Below, one piece after another: positions 8,745-15,517 of a DNA stretch of 40,823 nucleotides. Below the pieces are notes generated by a model. The model did no database searches. It was not told the origin of the DNA and worked only from the letters and a program-made list of their open reading frames with translations. Numbering within the stretch: the stretch's first letter is position 1; each line of letters opens with the position of its first letter. The translations under genes were made by a program, and so were the position numbers. Source of the DNA: Streptomyces albus subsp. albus (GTDB lineage Bacteria; Actinomycetota; Actinomycetes; Streptomycetales; Streptomycetaceae); the NCBI RefSeq assembly GCF_000719865.1, contig NZ_JOID01000040.1:1-40823 (forward strand), in the 5' to 3' direction.

Positions 8745-8766
8745 CGTTTATCGATCGTTCATCGCT
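8745..8766 (+). promoter_or_regulatory. Candidate AfsR (SARP) operator of the afsS promoter
   Basis: Two adjacent 11-bp direct repeats, CGTTTATCGAT (8745-8755) and CGTTCATCGCT (8756-8766), match at 8 positions. SARP regulators bind direct repeats at 11-bp spacing that replace the -35 box, with the -10 a few bases downstream. A weak -10 (GATGCT, 8773-8778) fits. GTTCATC also resembles half of a PhoP box; overlapping AfsR and PhoP sites are known at afsS in S. coelicolor. It lies about 170 bp before the afsS start. Confidence 0.7.
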
Positions 8767-8859
8767 TCCGGCGATGCTTGAGTCATGCCGGATCGCCGCA
8801 ACGGGGGGCAGGCGGTCCGGTCAGGTAGCGCCACCCCGCACGGGGTGAGCGGCCCTGAG

Positions 8860-8899
8860 GACCCGTCCGGCAACCGTCGGGGGAGTTGCCGGACGGGTC
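8860..8899 (+). promoter_or_regulatory. Perfect 15-bp hairpin in the afsS leader
   Basis: GACCCGTCCGGCAAC (8860-8874) is the exact complement of GTTGCCGGACGGGTC (8885-8899), with a 10-nt loop. It ends 23 nt before the afsS ribosome site (ACGGAG, 8923-8928) and would lie in the transcript made from the promoter near 8775. No T-run follows, so plain rho-independent termination is unlikely. It may protect the message, bind a factor or act as an attenuator; this is inference. Confidence 0.65.
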
Positions 8900-8936
8900 A
8901 TTCGGCCCCTGGCTACGGACGAACGGAGTACCTGCC

Positions 8937-9095
8937 ATGACCGTCGAGAAGACGCCGAAGAGCAAGTCGGGCGACCTGAAGCCGCTGGACAACCACGCCA
9001 CGGGCGGCGGTGACCTCACCCCGCAGGACAACCACGCGACGGGCGGCGACCTCACCACCCAGGACAACCACGCGACGGGTGACGAGAAGGACTAG
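8937..9095 (+). CDS. afsS: AfsS-type small regulator (DNH-repeat, 'sigma-like' protein)
   Basis: 52 residues starting MTVEKTPKSK, very hydrophilic, with three copies of a DNHATG motif (PLDNHATGG, PQDNHATGG, TQDNHATGD) spaced 12-14 residues apart. S. coelicolor AfsS (63 residues, also called AfsR2) is built on repeats of the form TxxDNHMPA; the copies here end in ATG(G/D) instead. It sits directly downstream of afsR, as in the known locus, behind a SARP-type operator and a leader hairpin. In the family it is transcriptionally activated by AfsR and stimulates secondary metabolism by an unknown mechanism. ATG 8937 has ribosome site ACGGAG 8 nt upstream. A strong terminator follows at 9130, so it is monocistronic. 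Confidence 0.88.
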   Translation: MTVEKTPKSKSGDLKPLDNHATGGGDLTPQDNHATGGDLTTQDNHATGDEKD

Positions 9096-9129
9096 ACGAT
9101 ACCGACGGGGGACCGGGGGATCCGGGGGA

Positions 9130-9175
9130 ACGGCCGCGGCGGCGCGGAGGGGGAGCCGCCGCGGCCGTCGCTTTT
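9130..9175 (+). terminator. Rho-independent terminator of afsS
   Basis: ACGGCCGCGGCGGC (9130-9143) and its exact complement (9155-9168) form a 14-bp stem with an 11-nt purine loop, followed by CGCTTTT. It starts 34 nt after the afsS stop and is one of the strongest terminators in the window. Confidence 0.85.
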
Positions 9176-9307
9176 CCAGCCACTTTTCCAAGGCGACCGC
9201 CTCTTTGGTCATGCTTCGGCAGAATTCAGCCAAGGTCGGAGGATTTCCATCAAGCCGACCCTCCGTGGGGGCAAAAACGCGTTGCCACCCCTGATGAAGG
9301 AGAACGA

Positions 9308-9457
9308 ATGACACGCACCAAGAGGCTGCTCATGGCCTGCGCCGCGGCAGCGGCCCTGGCTCTCGCAGCGGCGGCGCCGGCGGCCGCCGACAACCATACG
9401 ACGGGTGGCCCGGCGACTCCCCAGGACAACCACACCACGGTGTTCCCCACCCAGTAG
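9308..9457 (+). CDS. Small exported peptide with AfsS-like DNH motifs
   Basis: 49 residues, too short for ordinary gene calls. Start ATG 9308 has a good ribosome site (AAGGAG, 9297-9302, 5 nt away). It begins MTRTKRLLMACAAAAALALA, a standard signal peptide with a basic start, hydrophobic core and an AxA site (APAAA, about residues 23-27). The mature part would be only about 22 residues: DNHTTGGPATPQDNHTT and a few more. DNHTTGG and PQDNHTT closely match the DNHATGG and PQDNHATGG repeats of AfsS 200 bp upstream. At the DNA level GACAACCA is followed by the same ACGACGGG-type codons. The gene lies between two terminators and so has its own promoter, probably in the A+T-richer stretch 9175-9290. 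Function unknown. Confidence 0.7.
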   Translation: MTRTKRLLMACAAAAALALAAAAPAAADNHTTGGPATPQDNHTTVFPTQ

Positions 9458-9480
9458 CACCGGGTCCGTGACCCCATGCG

Positions 9481-9511
9481 CGAGGGCCGAGCCGCGACGG
9501 CTCGGCCCTCG
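9481..9511. terminator. Bidirectional terminator, exported peptide / secreted protein
   Basis: CGAGGGCCGAGCCG (9481-9494) and its perfect complement (9498-9511) form a 14-bp stem with a CGA triloop, followed by TCGTTGT. It separates two convergent genes and can serve both. Confidence 0.85.
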
Positions 9512-9538
9512 TCGTTGTACCGGCTCGCCGCGGCCGGG

Positions 9539-10057
9539 TCAGAAGTTGCTGCGGCTCGCGCGCTTCACATGGCACTTGGTGACCTCGGAGCCGTCACCGG
9601 AGCCGGTGTACGGCGTGGAGGCGTCGGTCTTCCCCGTCCGCCCCGCCGGCACCGAGAAGTCGTCGACCCGGGCGGTGCCCGCCGTGGTGCCGCTCGTCTC
9701 CTGGAAGACGACGGTGATGTCGTACTCGTAGTCCACCGAGCCCGTGCTGTTGTCGACGCTCAGGGTGGCGGTCATGTTCTTGCCGGAGGCGTCGAAGCCG
9801 CAGGTGTCGATGGTGATGTCCCGCAGGGCGGAGCGGTTGCCGCCGCTGCCGCCGCTGGTGACCCCGCTGACGCTGCTGCCGCCCGAGGACGAGGAGCCGC
9901 TGTCGCCGTACGAACCGCCGCTGCTGCTGTGCGAACCGCTGCTGCCGCTGCTGTTGTCGTCGCAGCCACCGCCGCCGCCCCTGGAGCCGCGCGCTCCGGT
10001 CAGGGCGACGATCACGAGTGCGCAGACGGCGACTGCCCGGACATGACGAAGCTGCAT
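9539..10057 (-). CDS. Secreted Ser/Gly-rich protein of unknown function
   Basis: 172 residues from ATG 10057. It starts MQLRHVRAVAVCALVIVALT, a signal peptide or membrane anchor, then a Gly run with one Cys (GGGGGC, not a standard lipobox). A low-complexity Ser/Gly linker of about 40 residues follows, then a C-terminal domain of about 90 residues with two cysteines (ITIDTCGF and TKCHVKR). The pattern VDYEYDITVVFQETSGT suggests an FxLYD- or DUF4352-like beta-sandwich. The upstream frame extends to 10153 but has no export signal, so the internal start is used. It lies downstream of afsK on the same strand, 247 bp away, with a possible -10 (TAGCGT on the minus strand, 10144-10149). Its place in the afs cluster suggests a link with development, which is unproven. 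Confidence 0.7.
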   Translation of the reverse strand: MQLRHVRAVAVCALVIVALTGARGSRGGGGGCDDNSSGSSGSHSSSGGSYGDSGSSSSGGSSVSGVTSGGSGGNRSALRDITIDTCGFDASGKNMTATLSVDNSTGSVDYEYDITVVFQETSGTTAGTARVDDFSVPAGRTGKTDASTPYTGSGDGSEVTKCHVKRASRSNF

Positions 10058-10304
10058 GCTTCCAACCCCCGTGTACTGAACCTGGCGTGGCGGCACGGCC
10101 GGATCACTGCCGGGACCGCGGGCCGCCTTGATGAGTGCACGCCACGCTAGCAAGGTCCCGGCGGGCGGAGAGACCGATCCCGTCCGGAGGCCGTCACAGC
10201 CTTGTCACAGCCGGTGCCGACGCTCAACCGTCCTCCGGACCAGGGGCGTTGACGTCCGGGACGGCGCTCCCCCGGACGCCCGGCCGCGGGCCTCCGCCGC
10301 GGAC

Positions 10305-13001
10305 TCAGCGCTGCGGCGCCCTCGCCAGACCCGTGCCCTTCTGGGCGTCCAGCGCGTACACGCAGCGGTCCTTGCTGCAGGCGTAGACGACGCCGTTCAC
10401 CGCCACCGGCGCCCCGGTGATCTCCCCGCCGGTCGCCAGCTTCCAGCGCAGCGCGCCGCCGCCCGCGTCCAGCGTGTAGAGGCAGTGGTCCGCCGAGCCG
10501 AAGTGCACCCGGCCGTCGGCGACGACCGGCGCCCCGATGACCTCGCCCTGCGCCGCGAACCGCCACTTGGGGGCGCCGGTGACCGCGTCGAGCGTGTAGA
10601 GGGCGCTGCCGCTGCCCACGTGCAGCGAGCCGTTCGCGGCCAGCACCGGGGCGGTGGACTGCCGGGCCTCGGTGGCGATCCGCCACCGGTCGCGGCCGTC
10701 CGCCGCGTCGAGGGCGTAGACGGTGCCGAGGTAGTCGGCGACGTAGACGCCGCCGCCGGTGATCGCCGGGCCCGGCGCGAAGGCGGGCGGGCAGAGGAAG
10801 GCCGCGGGCGCCTCGAACCGCCAGCGCACGTCACCCCTGGCGATGTCGACCGCCAGCACGCGCGTACCGGCGCAGATGTAGACGGAGCCGTCGGGCGCGG
10901 GCAGCAGCCGCACCGGCACCCCGCCGCAGGAGGCCGCGTCACCGACCGGGTAGGACCACCGCTCGGCGCCGGTACGGGCCTCCAGGGCGCGCAGCCGCGC
11001 GTCCGACCACACGTAGACCACACCGTCGTGGATGACCGGCCCGGCCTCCGGGGTCTCGAAGTCGCTCTGCGCGCCGGTCAGTTCCCACAGCCGCTCGCCG
11101 CTCGCGGCCTCCCAGGCCTGCACCCCGCCACCGCGGGTGGCGGTGACGACGGTGCCGCGGTCCGTCACGAGCGTGTACGCCCAGCCGTCGGTGGGGGCGC
11201 GCCACAGCTCGGTGCCGTTCTTGGCGTCGAGCGCGTAGAGGGTCGGCCCGTCGGAGGCGTGGATGCGGCCGTCGGCCACGTCCATCGACCAGGCGACCTC
11301 GCGGGTCTTGAACTGGCGGCGCCCGGTGGCCACGTCGAGGGCGTGCACCTCGAAGGAGGTGACGTACAGCAGGTCGTCGACGACGACCGGGGTGCCCCAC
11401 ACGTCGTTCGACATCCGGAAACGCCAGGGGCGCCAGTGCCCGTCGGCCGCGGCGCGCTCCGGGCCGCCCGGCCCCTGCTGCGGCGGTACGCCGGGAGGCC
11501 CGGCGGGCGGGGCGTTCCGCGGGACGGGGGGCGCGGTGACGGGCGGGGCGGGCACCCCGCCCGGCGGCCGCACCCAGCCGGTGGCGGGACCGGCGTCACC
11601 CCGCGCCTGCGCGTCGCGCGCGTCGGCGGCGCGGGGGCCCGGCCCGATCGGCACCTGCGAACCGGCGAGCCGTACGCCGCCGTCACCGCCGTGCGCCGCG
11701 CCGTCACCGCCGTACGCGGCGGCGTGCCGCCCGGCACCGCCCGGGTGCGCGCCGCCGGGCTGGGCGTGGGAGGACTGGGCGTGGGAGGGCTGGACGTGGG
11801 AGGGCTGGGGATGCGCGGCGTGCCCGCCGTCCGGCCGCGCTCCGCGCGGGTCACCGGACACCCGGCTGACGGCCGAGGGCCCGCCCGGGCCGATGGGGAC
11901 GCCGGCGGCCGGCCGTGCGGCGGGCACGGCCTGCGCCCCCGGTCCGCCGCGCGGGTCGTCCGCGGACGGGGAGCCGGCGCCGGCGGCGCCACCGGCGCCC
12001 CGGCCGTCGCCGGACTGCCAGGGGCGCTGCCCGGAGCCGTCCCGCCGGCCCGTACCCCGGCCGTGGTCCCGGGCGCCGCCTCCGGCGCTCGCCGCGGGCG
12101 CGGGCCGTCCGCCGCGCCGCTGTTCGATCAGGGAGACGGCCTGCGCGGGCAGCCAGGCCGAGGCGGTGCCGCTGTCGTCGCTGCCGGAGGCGAAGAGGTG
12201 CGGCGCGAGCTGCGACTGGAGGTCGGCCGGGCTGGGCCGCCGGTCGATCTCGGTCTGCATGCAGGACTCGATGAGCGGCCGCAGGTCGTCCGGCAGCCCC
12301 TCCAGGTCGGGCTCCTCGCGGAGCAGCATGAAGACGGTCTCGACGGGGTTGGCGCCGTGGTACGGCGCGTGGCCGGTGGCGGCGAAGACGAGCATGGAGC
12401 CCAGCGAGAAGATGTCACTCGCGCCGGTGACGCTGCGGGAGTCCCGCGCCTGCTCCGGCGACATGTAGGCGGGGGTGCCGACGGCCACGTTCGTCATCGT
12501 CAGCCGGGTGTTGGAGGCGCCGGAGGCGATACCGAAGTCGATCACCCGCGGGCCGTCCTCGACGACCAGCACGTTCGAGGGCTTCAGATCGCGGTGCACG
12601 AGCCCGGCCCCGTGGATGGACTGCAGGGCCTCCGCCACTCCGGCGGCCAGCCAGCGCACGGCCTGCGTCGGCAGCGGGCCGCACTCCCCCACGATCTCCT
12701 CCAGGGAGGGGGCCGGCACATAGGCGGTGGCGAGCCACGGCACGGCCGCGTGCGGATCGGCGTCCACGACCGCCGCCGTGTAGAAGCCGCTGACCGCGCG
12801 CGCCGCCTCCACCTCACGGGTGAAACGCACCCGGAACAGCTGGTCCTCGGCGAGCTCCGTGCGCACCGTCTTGATCGCGACGCGCCGGCCGGACGCCGAA
12901 CGGGCGAGATAGACCAGCCCCATGCCGCCGGCGCCGAGCCGCCCGAGAACCTCGAACGGGCCGATCCGTCTCGGATCGTGCTGCGTCAGCTGCTCCGCCA
13001 C
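10305..13001 (-). CDS. afsK: AfsK, serine/threonine protein kinase with PQQ-type propeller
   Basis: 898 residues; S. coelicolor AfsK is about 799, and the extra length lies in the linker. Kinase domain at residues 13-275: P-loop [14 protein letters not shown] (20-33), Lys44, HRDLKPSN (136-143), DFG (155-157), SPEQ at 181-184. Thr168, the autophosphorylated activation-loop residue reported for S. coelicolor AfsK, is at the same number (TRLTMTN). Residues about 290-510 are a Gly/Ala/Pro/His linker with tandem PSHAQ-like repeats. From about 520 to the end are PQQ-like propeller repeats ([42 protein letters not shown] and others), the likely sensor part. By family knowledge it phosphorylates AfsR at the inner membrane. 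Start is GTG 13001 with GGGGAGGT 9 nt upstream. Confidence 0.95.
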   Translation of the reverse strand: MAEQLTQHDPRRIGPFEVLGRLGAGGMGLVYLARSASGRRVAIKTVRTELAEDQLFRVRFTREVEAARAVSGFYTAAVVDADPHAAVPWLATAYVPAPSLEEIVGECGPLPTQAVRWLAAGVAEALQSIHGAGLVHRDLKPSNVLVVEDGPRVIDFGIASGASNTRLTMTNVAVGTPAYMSPEQARDSRSVTGASDIFSLGSMLVFAATGHAPYHGANPVETVFMLLREEPDLEGLPDDLRPLIESCMQTEIDRRPSPADLQSQLAPHLFASGSDDSGTASAWLPAQAVSLIEQRRGGRPAPAASAGGGARDHGRGTGRRDGSGQRPWQSGDGRGAGGAAGAGSPSADDPRGGPGAQAVPAARPAAGVPIGPGGPSAVSRVSGDPRGARPDGGHAAHPQPSHVQPSHAQSSHAQPGGAHPGGAGRHAAAYGGDGAAHGGDGGVRLAGSQVPIGPGPRAADARDAQARGDAGPATGWVRPPGGVPAPPVTAPPVPRNAPPAGPPGVPPQQGPGGPERAAADGHWRPWRFRMSNDVWGTPVVVDDLLYVTSFEVHALDVATGRRQFKTREVAWSMDVADGRIHASDGPTLYALDAKNGTELWRAPTDGWAYTLVTDRGTVVTATRGGGVQAWEAASGERLWELTGAQSDFETPEAGPVIHDGVVYVWSDARLRALEARTGAERWSYPVGDAASCGGVPVRLLPAPDGSVYICAGTRVLAVDIARGDVRWRFEAPAAFLCPPAFAPGPAITGGGVYVADYLGTVYALDAADGRDRWRIATEARQSTAPVLAANGSLHVGSGSALYTLDAVTGAPKWRFAAQGEVIGAPVVADGRVHFGSADHCLYTLDAGGGALRWKLATGGEITGAPVAVNGVVYACSKDRCVYALDAQKGTGLARAPQR

Positions 13002-13448
13002 TTGCCTGCCACCTCCCCGTCAGGGCTCGAAGTCGTCCGGCCCCGTGCAGCGTCTCACCGGGAACGGTCCCGGGGTACGCACCCTGATTCTTCCTGCCGG
13101 ACGCGGAGGTTGCGAACCCGGGGCCGAATCGGGGTGTCACACCGCGAATCACTGCGTACCGCCGCGCCGTTGCCGGACGGCGCCCCCGTGACGGGTGCCG
13201 GTGAGAGGCCGTCGGGCCGCCCGGAACGACACTGTACGCACAGGTCAGCGCGTGACCGGCCGAACGCCCGGGGTTACCGCGGATACGCCCCGGTCCGCCC
13301 GGTGGGGACGTGGGCGCGGCCGCCGCCGCGGCCGGGCCGTGGCCACCGCCCCGGCCCGCCGCCCATGGCCCGCCGCCCATGGCCCGCCGCCCATGGCCCG
13401 CCGCCCATGGCCCGCCGCCCATGGCCTGCCGGCCACCGGTGACCTTCC
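13002..13448. other. afsK upstream region
   Basis: 447 bp between the VOC gene and afsK, both on the minus strand. Apart from the afsK ribosome site (13011-13018) and the 14-bp array at 13353-13422, no gene or terminator is seen. The afsK promoter must lie in 13020-13350, where the less G+C-rich stretch near 13080-13160 is the best candidate. Confidence 0.5.
13353..13422. repeat. 14-bp tandem repeat, five perfect copies, upstream of afsK
   Basis: GGCCCGCCGCCCAT is repeated five times without a mismatch (13353-13366, 13367-13380, 13381-13394, 13395-13408, 13409-13422). Each junction forms CCATGG. The unit is not a multiple of three. It lies between the end of the VOC gene and the afsK promoter region. 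Confidence 0.9.
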
Positions 13449-14249
13449 TTACGTTTCCGGACCCGCGTCCGGCTCAGCGAGGGCGATGACGGCGAAACTC
13501 GCGCCCTGGTCGTCGACGACCGTCGCGATCCTCCCGTACGGGGTGTCCATCGGCCCGAACACGCACCGGCCGCCGAGCCGGTTCACCGTCCGCACCGCCT
13601 CGTCACAGTCCGCGACGGCGAAGTACACCAGGAAATAGGGCGGCATCTCGGCCGGGAAACGGCTGTCCATGACGCACCGGCCGCCGATCGCCGTCTCCTC
13701 GTTCGCGGGCTCCCCGGCCGGGGACCAGGTGGCGAAGTCGAGGTCGTCACCGGTGTCGATGTCATGGATCCCGTAGCCGAAGACCCGCTCGTAGAAGGGG
13801 TCCACGGCTTCCTTGTCCCGGGTGTACATCTCCGTCCACGCGTAGGAGCCGGGCCGGCCCTGCCGCTCGAACCCCCGGTGCTCGCCGGCCTGCCAGAAGC
13901 CGAAGACCGCGCCGCCCGGGTCGGCCGCCTGCCCCATCACCCCGGCGTCGCCGACGGGCACGGGTCCCGTGATCACCTGGCCGCCGGCCTCGCGAACCCG
14001 GCGGGCGACGGCGGCCGCGTCCGGGGTGGCGAGGTGGATCCCCCAGGTGGTGGGCATCCGGCCGTCCGTCTTCGGGAAGAGGGCGGCGACGGCGTCGCCG
14101 TCGAGGTACGCCTGGGTGTAACGGCCGGACCGCTCGTCCGAGGTGCCGAAGGTCCAGCCGAAGAGCTCCCCGTAGAAGCGCTTCCCCGCCTCCAGATCGG
14201 GCAGCATGGCGTCCGCCCAGCAGGGCACGCCCTCCGCGAATGACGCCAT
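13449..14249 (-). CDS. Two-domain VOC (glyoxalase/bleomycin-resistance) family protein
   Basis: 266 residues. Two vicinal-oxygen-chelate repeats are visible. The first (about 1-115) has VPCWADAMLPDLEAGKRFYGELFGW and ends in DPGGAVFGFWQ. The second (about 125-260) has YAWTEMYTRDKEAVDPFYERVFGY and ends in DDQGASFAVIAL. Such double-domain proteins are often annotated as hydroxylases in Streptomyces; substrate unknown. The gene directly upstream of afsK makes it a candidate for the AfsK-binding protein KbpA, a protein of about 250 residues reported from S. coelicolor, but I cannot confirm the match. Start ATG 14249 is preferred over the in-frame ATG 14267 because the ribosome site GGGAGGT lies between the two. 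The operon link with afsK is weakened by the 447-bp gap. Confidence 0.85.
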   Translation of the reverse strand: MASFAEGVPCWADAMLPDLEAGKRFYGELFGWTFGTSDERSGRYTQAYLDGDAVAALFPKTDGRMPTTWGIHLATPDAAAVARRVREAGGQVITGPVPVGDAGVMGQAADPGGAVFGFWQAGEHRGFERQGRPGSYAWTEMYTRDKEAVDPFYERVFGYGIHDIDTGDDLDFATWSPAGEPANEETAIGGRCVMDSRFPAEMPPYFLVYFAVADCDEAVRTVNRLGGRCVFGPMDTPYGRIATVVDDQGASFAVIALAEPDAGPET

Positions 14250-14265
14250 GATGCCGATACCTCCC

Positions 14266-14289
14266 ATATCAGGCGATCCGCTGTGATAT
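14266..14289. promoter_or_regulatory. Inverted repeat ATATCA/TGATAT upstream of the VOC gene
   Basis: ATATCA (14266-14271) and TGATAT (14284-14289) form 6-bp arms with a 12-bp spacer in an otherwise G+C-rich region, 17 bp before the VOC start. It is a possible operator for the divergent TetR regulator or another factor. Confidence 0.35.
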
Positions 14290-14386
14290 CGCCGGAGTCA
14301 GGCTATCCGCGGCCCGCCCGTCACGCCCGGCGGGACGGGCCGGGGACAACGGCGGCGCAAGCAGGGTGGCGGGAAAGCCCGGGATG

Positions 14387-14409
14387 GTTGTCCACAGGCT
14401 GTGGACAAC
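14387..14409. promoter_or_regulatory. 23-bp perfect palindrome made of two head-to-head DnaA boxes
   Basis: TTGTCCACA (14388-14396) and its inverse (14400-14408) lie head to head with 3 bp between them; the symmetry extends to 11 bp on each side of one central base. TTGTCCACA is the preferred Streptomyces DnaA box. The site is in the divergent promoter region of the VOC and TetR genes, so a TetR-family operator is an equally good reading of the palindrome. Confidence 0.6.
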
Positions 14410-14544
14410 GCTTCTCACCGGTACGGAGCAACCGGGCCCGACCGGTAAAACCCCCGGACAGAGCGGGCGCGGGCCGCTCCGGGGCCGCCCCCCGTTTGCC
14501 CGCGGCCAGATCGCGCTCCGATCACCCGTCGGTAAGCTGACGAC

Positions 14545-15195
14545 ATGACAGGACAAGTTCGCACCGTCGACGGGCGGGTGGCCGGACGCCGTGGACAGGC
14601 GACGCGCCAGAAGCTCCTCGACTGTCTCAGCGAGATGCTCAAGTCGTCTCCGTACCGGGACGTCAAGGTCATCGACGTCGCCCGGAAGGCGGGCACCTCG
14701 CCCGCGACCTTCTACCAGTACTTCCCCGACGTCGAGGGCGCCGTGCTGGAGCTCGCCGAGGAAGTGGCCCAGGAGGGCACCGGCACCCTGACCGGACTGG
14801 TGGCGGGCCAGTCGTGGGCCGGGAAATCCGGCCGCCAGACGGCGGAGCAACTCGTCGACGGCTTCCTCACCTTCTGGCGAAGAAACGACGCCATCCTGCG
14901 CGTCATCGACCTCGGAGCCGCCGAGGGCGACAAGCGGTTCAGCAAGATCCGTATGAAGATCCTCAACTCGGTCACCGGCTCCCTGACGGAGACGGTCAAG
15001 GACCTCCAGGCCAAGGGCCGGATCGACAAGGACATCAGCCCGGCGGCCATGGCCGGTTCGGTGGTCGTGATGCTCGCCGCGGTCGCCTCGCACCAGAAGG
15101 GCTTCTCCGGCTGGGGCGTCAAGCAGAACGAACTGAAGCCCAATCTGACGACCCTGGTGCATCTGGGCATCACGGGCAAGAAGCCGGCGAAGTAG
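14545..15195 (+). CDS. TetR-family transcriptional regulator
   Basis: 216 residues. The N-terminal HTH is clear: RGQATRQKLLDCLSEML (helix 1), then VIDVARKAGTSPATFYQYF (residues 43-61), the standard TetR recognition motif. The C-terminal ligand domain (about 70-205) is helical. It matches the conserved TetR regulator next to the afsK region as I recall it. It is divergent from the VOC gene across a 295-bp region that holds the DnaA-box palindrome, and it precedes a flavin monooxygenase whose promoter carries an inverted repeat (15479-15496). Either could be its operator. Ribosome site is weak (GGTAAG, 14531-14536); the same bases could be a -10 (TAAGCT), giving a nearly leaderless start. Confidence 0.9.
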   Translation: MTGQVRTVDGRVAGRRGQATRQKLLDCLSEMLKSSPYRDVKVIDVARKAGTSPATFYQYFPDVEGAVLELAEEVAQEGTGTLTGLVAGQSWAGKSGRQTAEQLVDGFLTFWRRNDAILRVIDLGAAEGDKRFSKIRMKILNSVTGSLTETVKDLQAKGRIDKDISPAAMAGSVVVMLAAVASHQKGFSGWGVKQNELKPNLTTLVHLGITGKKPAK

Positions 15196-15517
15196 CGGCC
15201 CGGCACCCGCCGCGGCCCGCTCCGGCAACCGACACACCCCGGCGCCCGCCGCGCCCCGGTACCCCTGAGCCCGCCTCTCCCGGGCAGCATCCCTCCCTCC
15301 CCGAGCGCGCTTCTCCCCGGGCACACATCTCCCGGGCACTCCTTCTCCCCGAGGTCCCGAGATCCCGAGATCGCGGAATCACGTTCCGCCGTCCCGCCGC
15401 ATCCGGCCAACAGCGGCTCTCCAGTGCCGCCGCCGTGACCGATCCGCAACCGAACGGTGAAAACGGAACCGGCATCCATTGACCGACACACGTCAATGCA
15501 CCGGTACGCTCACGGTC
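15196..15517. other. Intergenic region before the monooxygenase
   Basis: 322 bp with no gene. The first 150 bp are CT-rich with repeated TCTCCCGGGCA and CCCGAGAT units. The last 40 bp hold the monooxygenase promoter and inverted repeat. Confidence 0.5.
15479..15510 (+). promoter_or_regulatory. Putative promoter and operator of the monooxygenase gene
   Basis: TTGACC (15479-15484) and TACGCT (15505-15510) resemble -35 and -10 boxes, though the 20-bp spacing is long. The -10 ends 7 bp before ATG 15518, so the message would be leaderless, which fits the lack of a ribosome site. TTGAC and GTCAA (15479-15483 and 15492-15496) form an inverted repeat over the -35, a natural site for the TetR protein encoded just upstream. 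Confidence 0.4.

Noticed and set aside
10193..10212. GTCACAGCC direct repeat with 11-bp spacing as a second SARP operator
   Set aside because: It lies more than 40 bp from the only -10-like sequence of the minus-strand gene, too far for SARP geometry, and the sequence is unlike the afsS boxes.
10128..13442. A 1104-codon plus-strand frame opposite afsK
   Set aside because: Antisense shadow of afsK; no domain, and afsK is certain.
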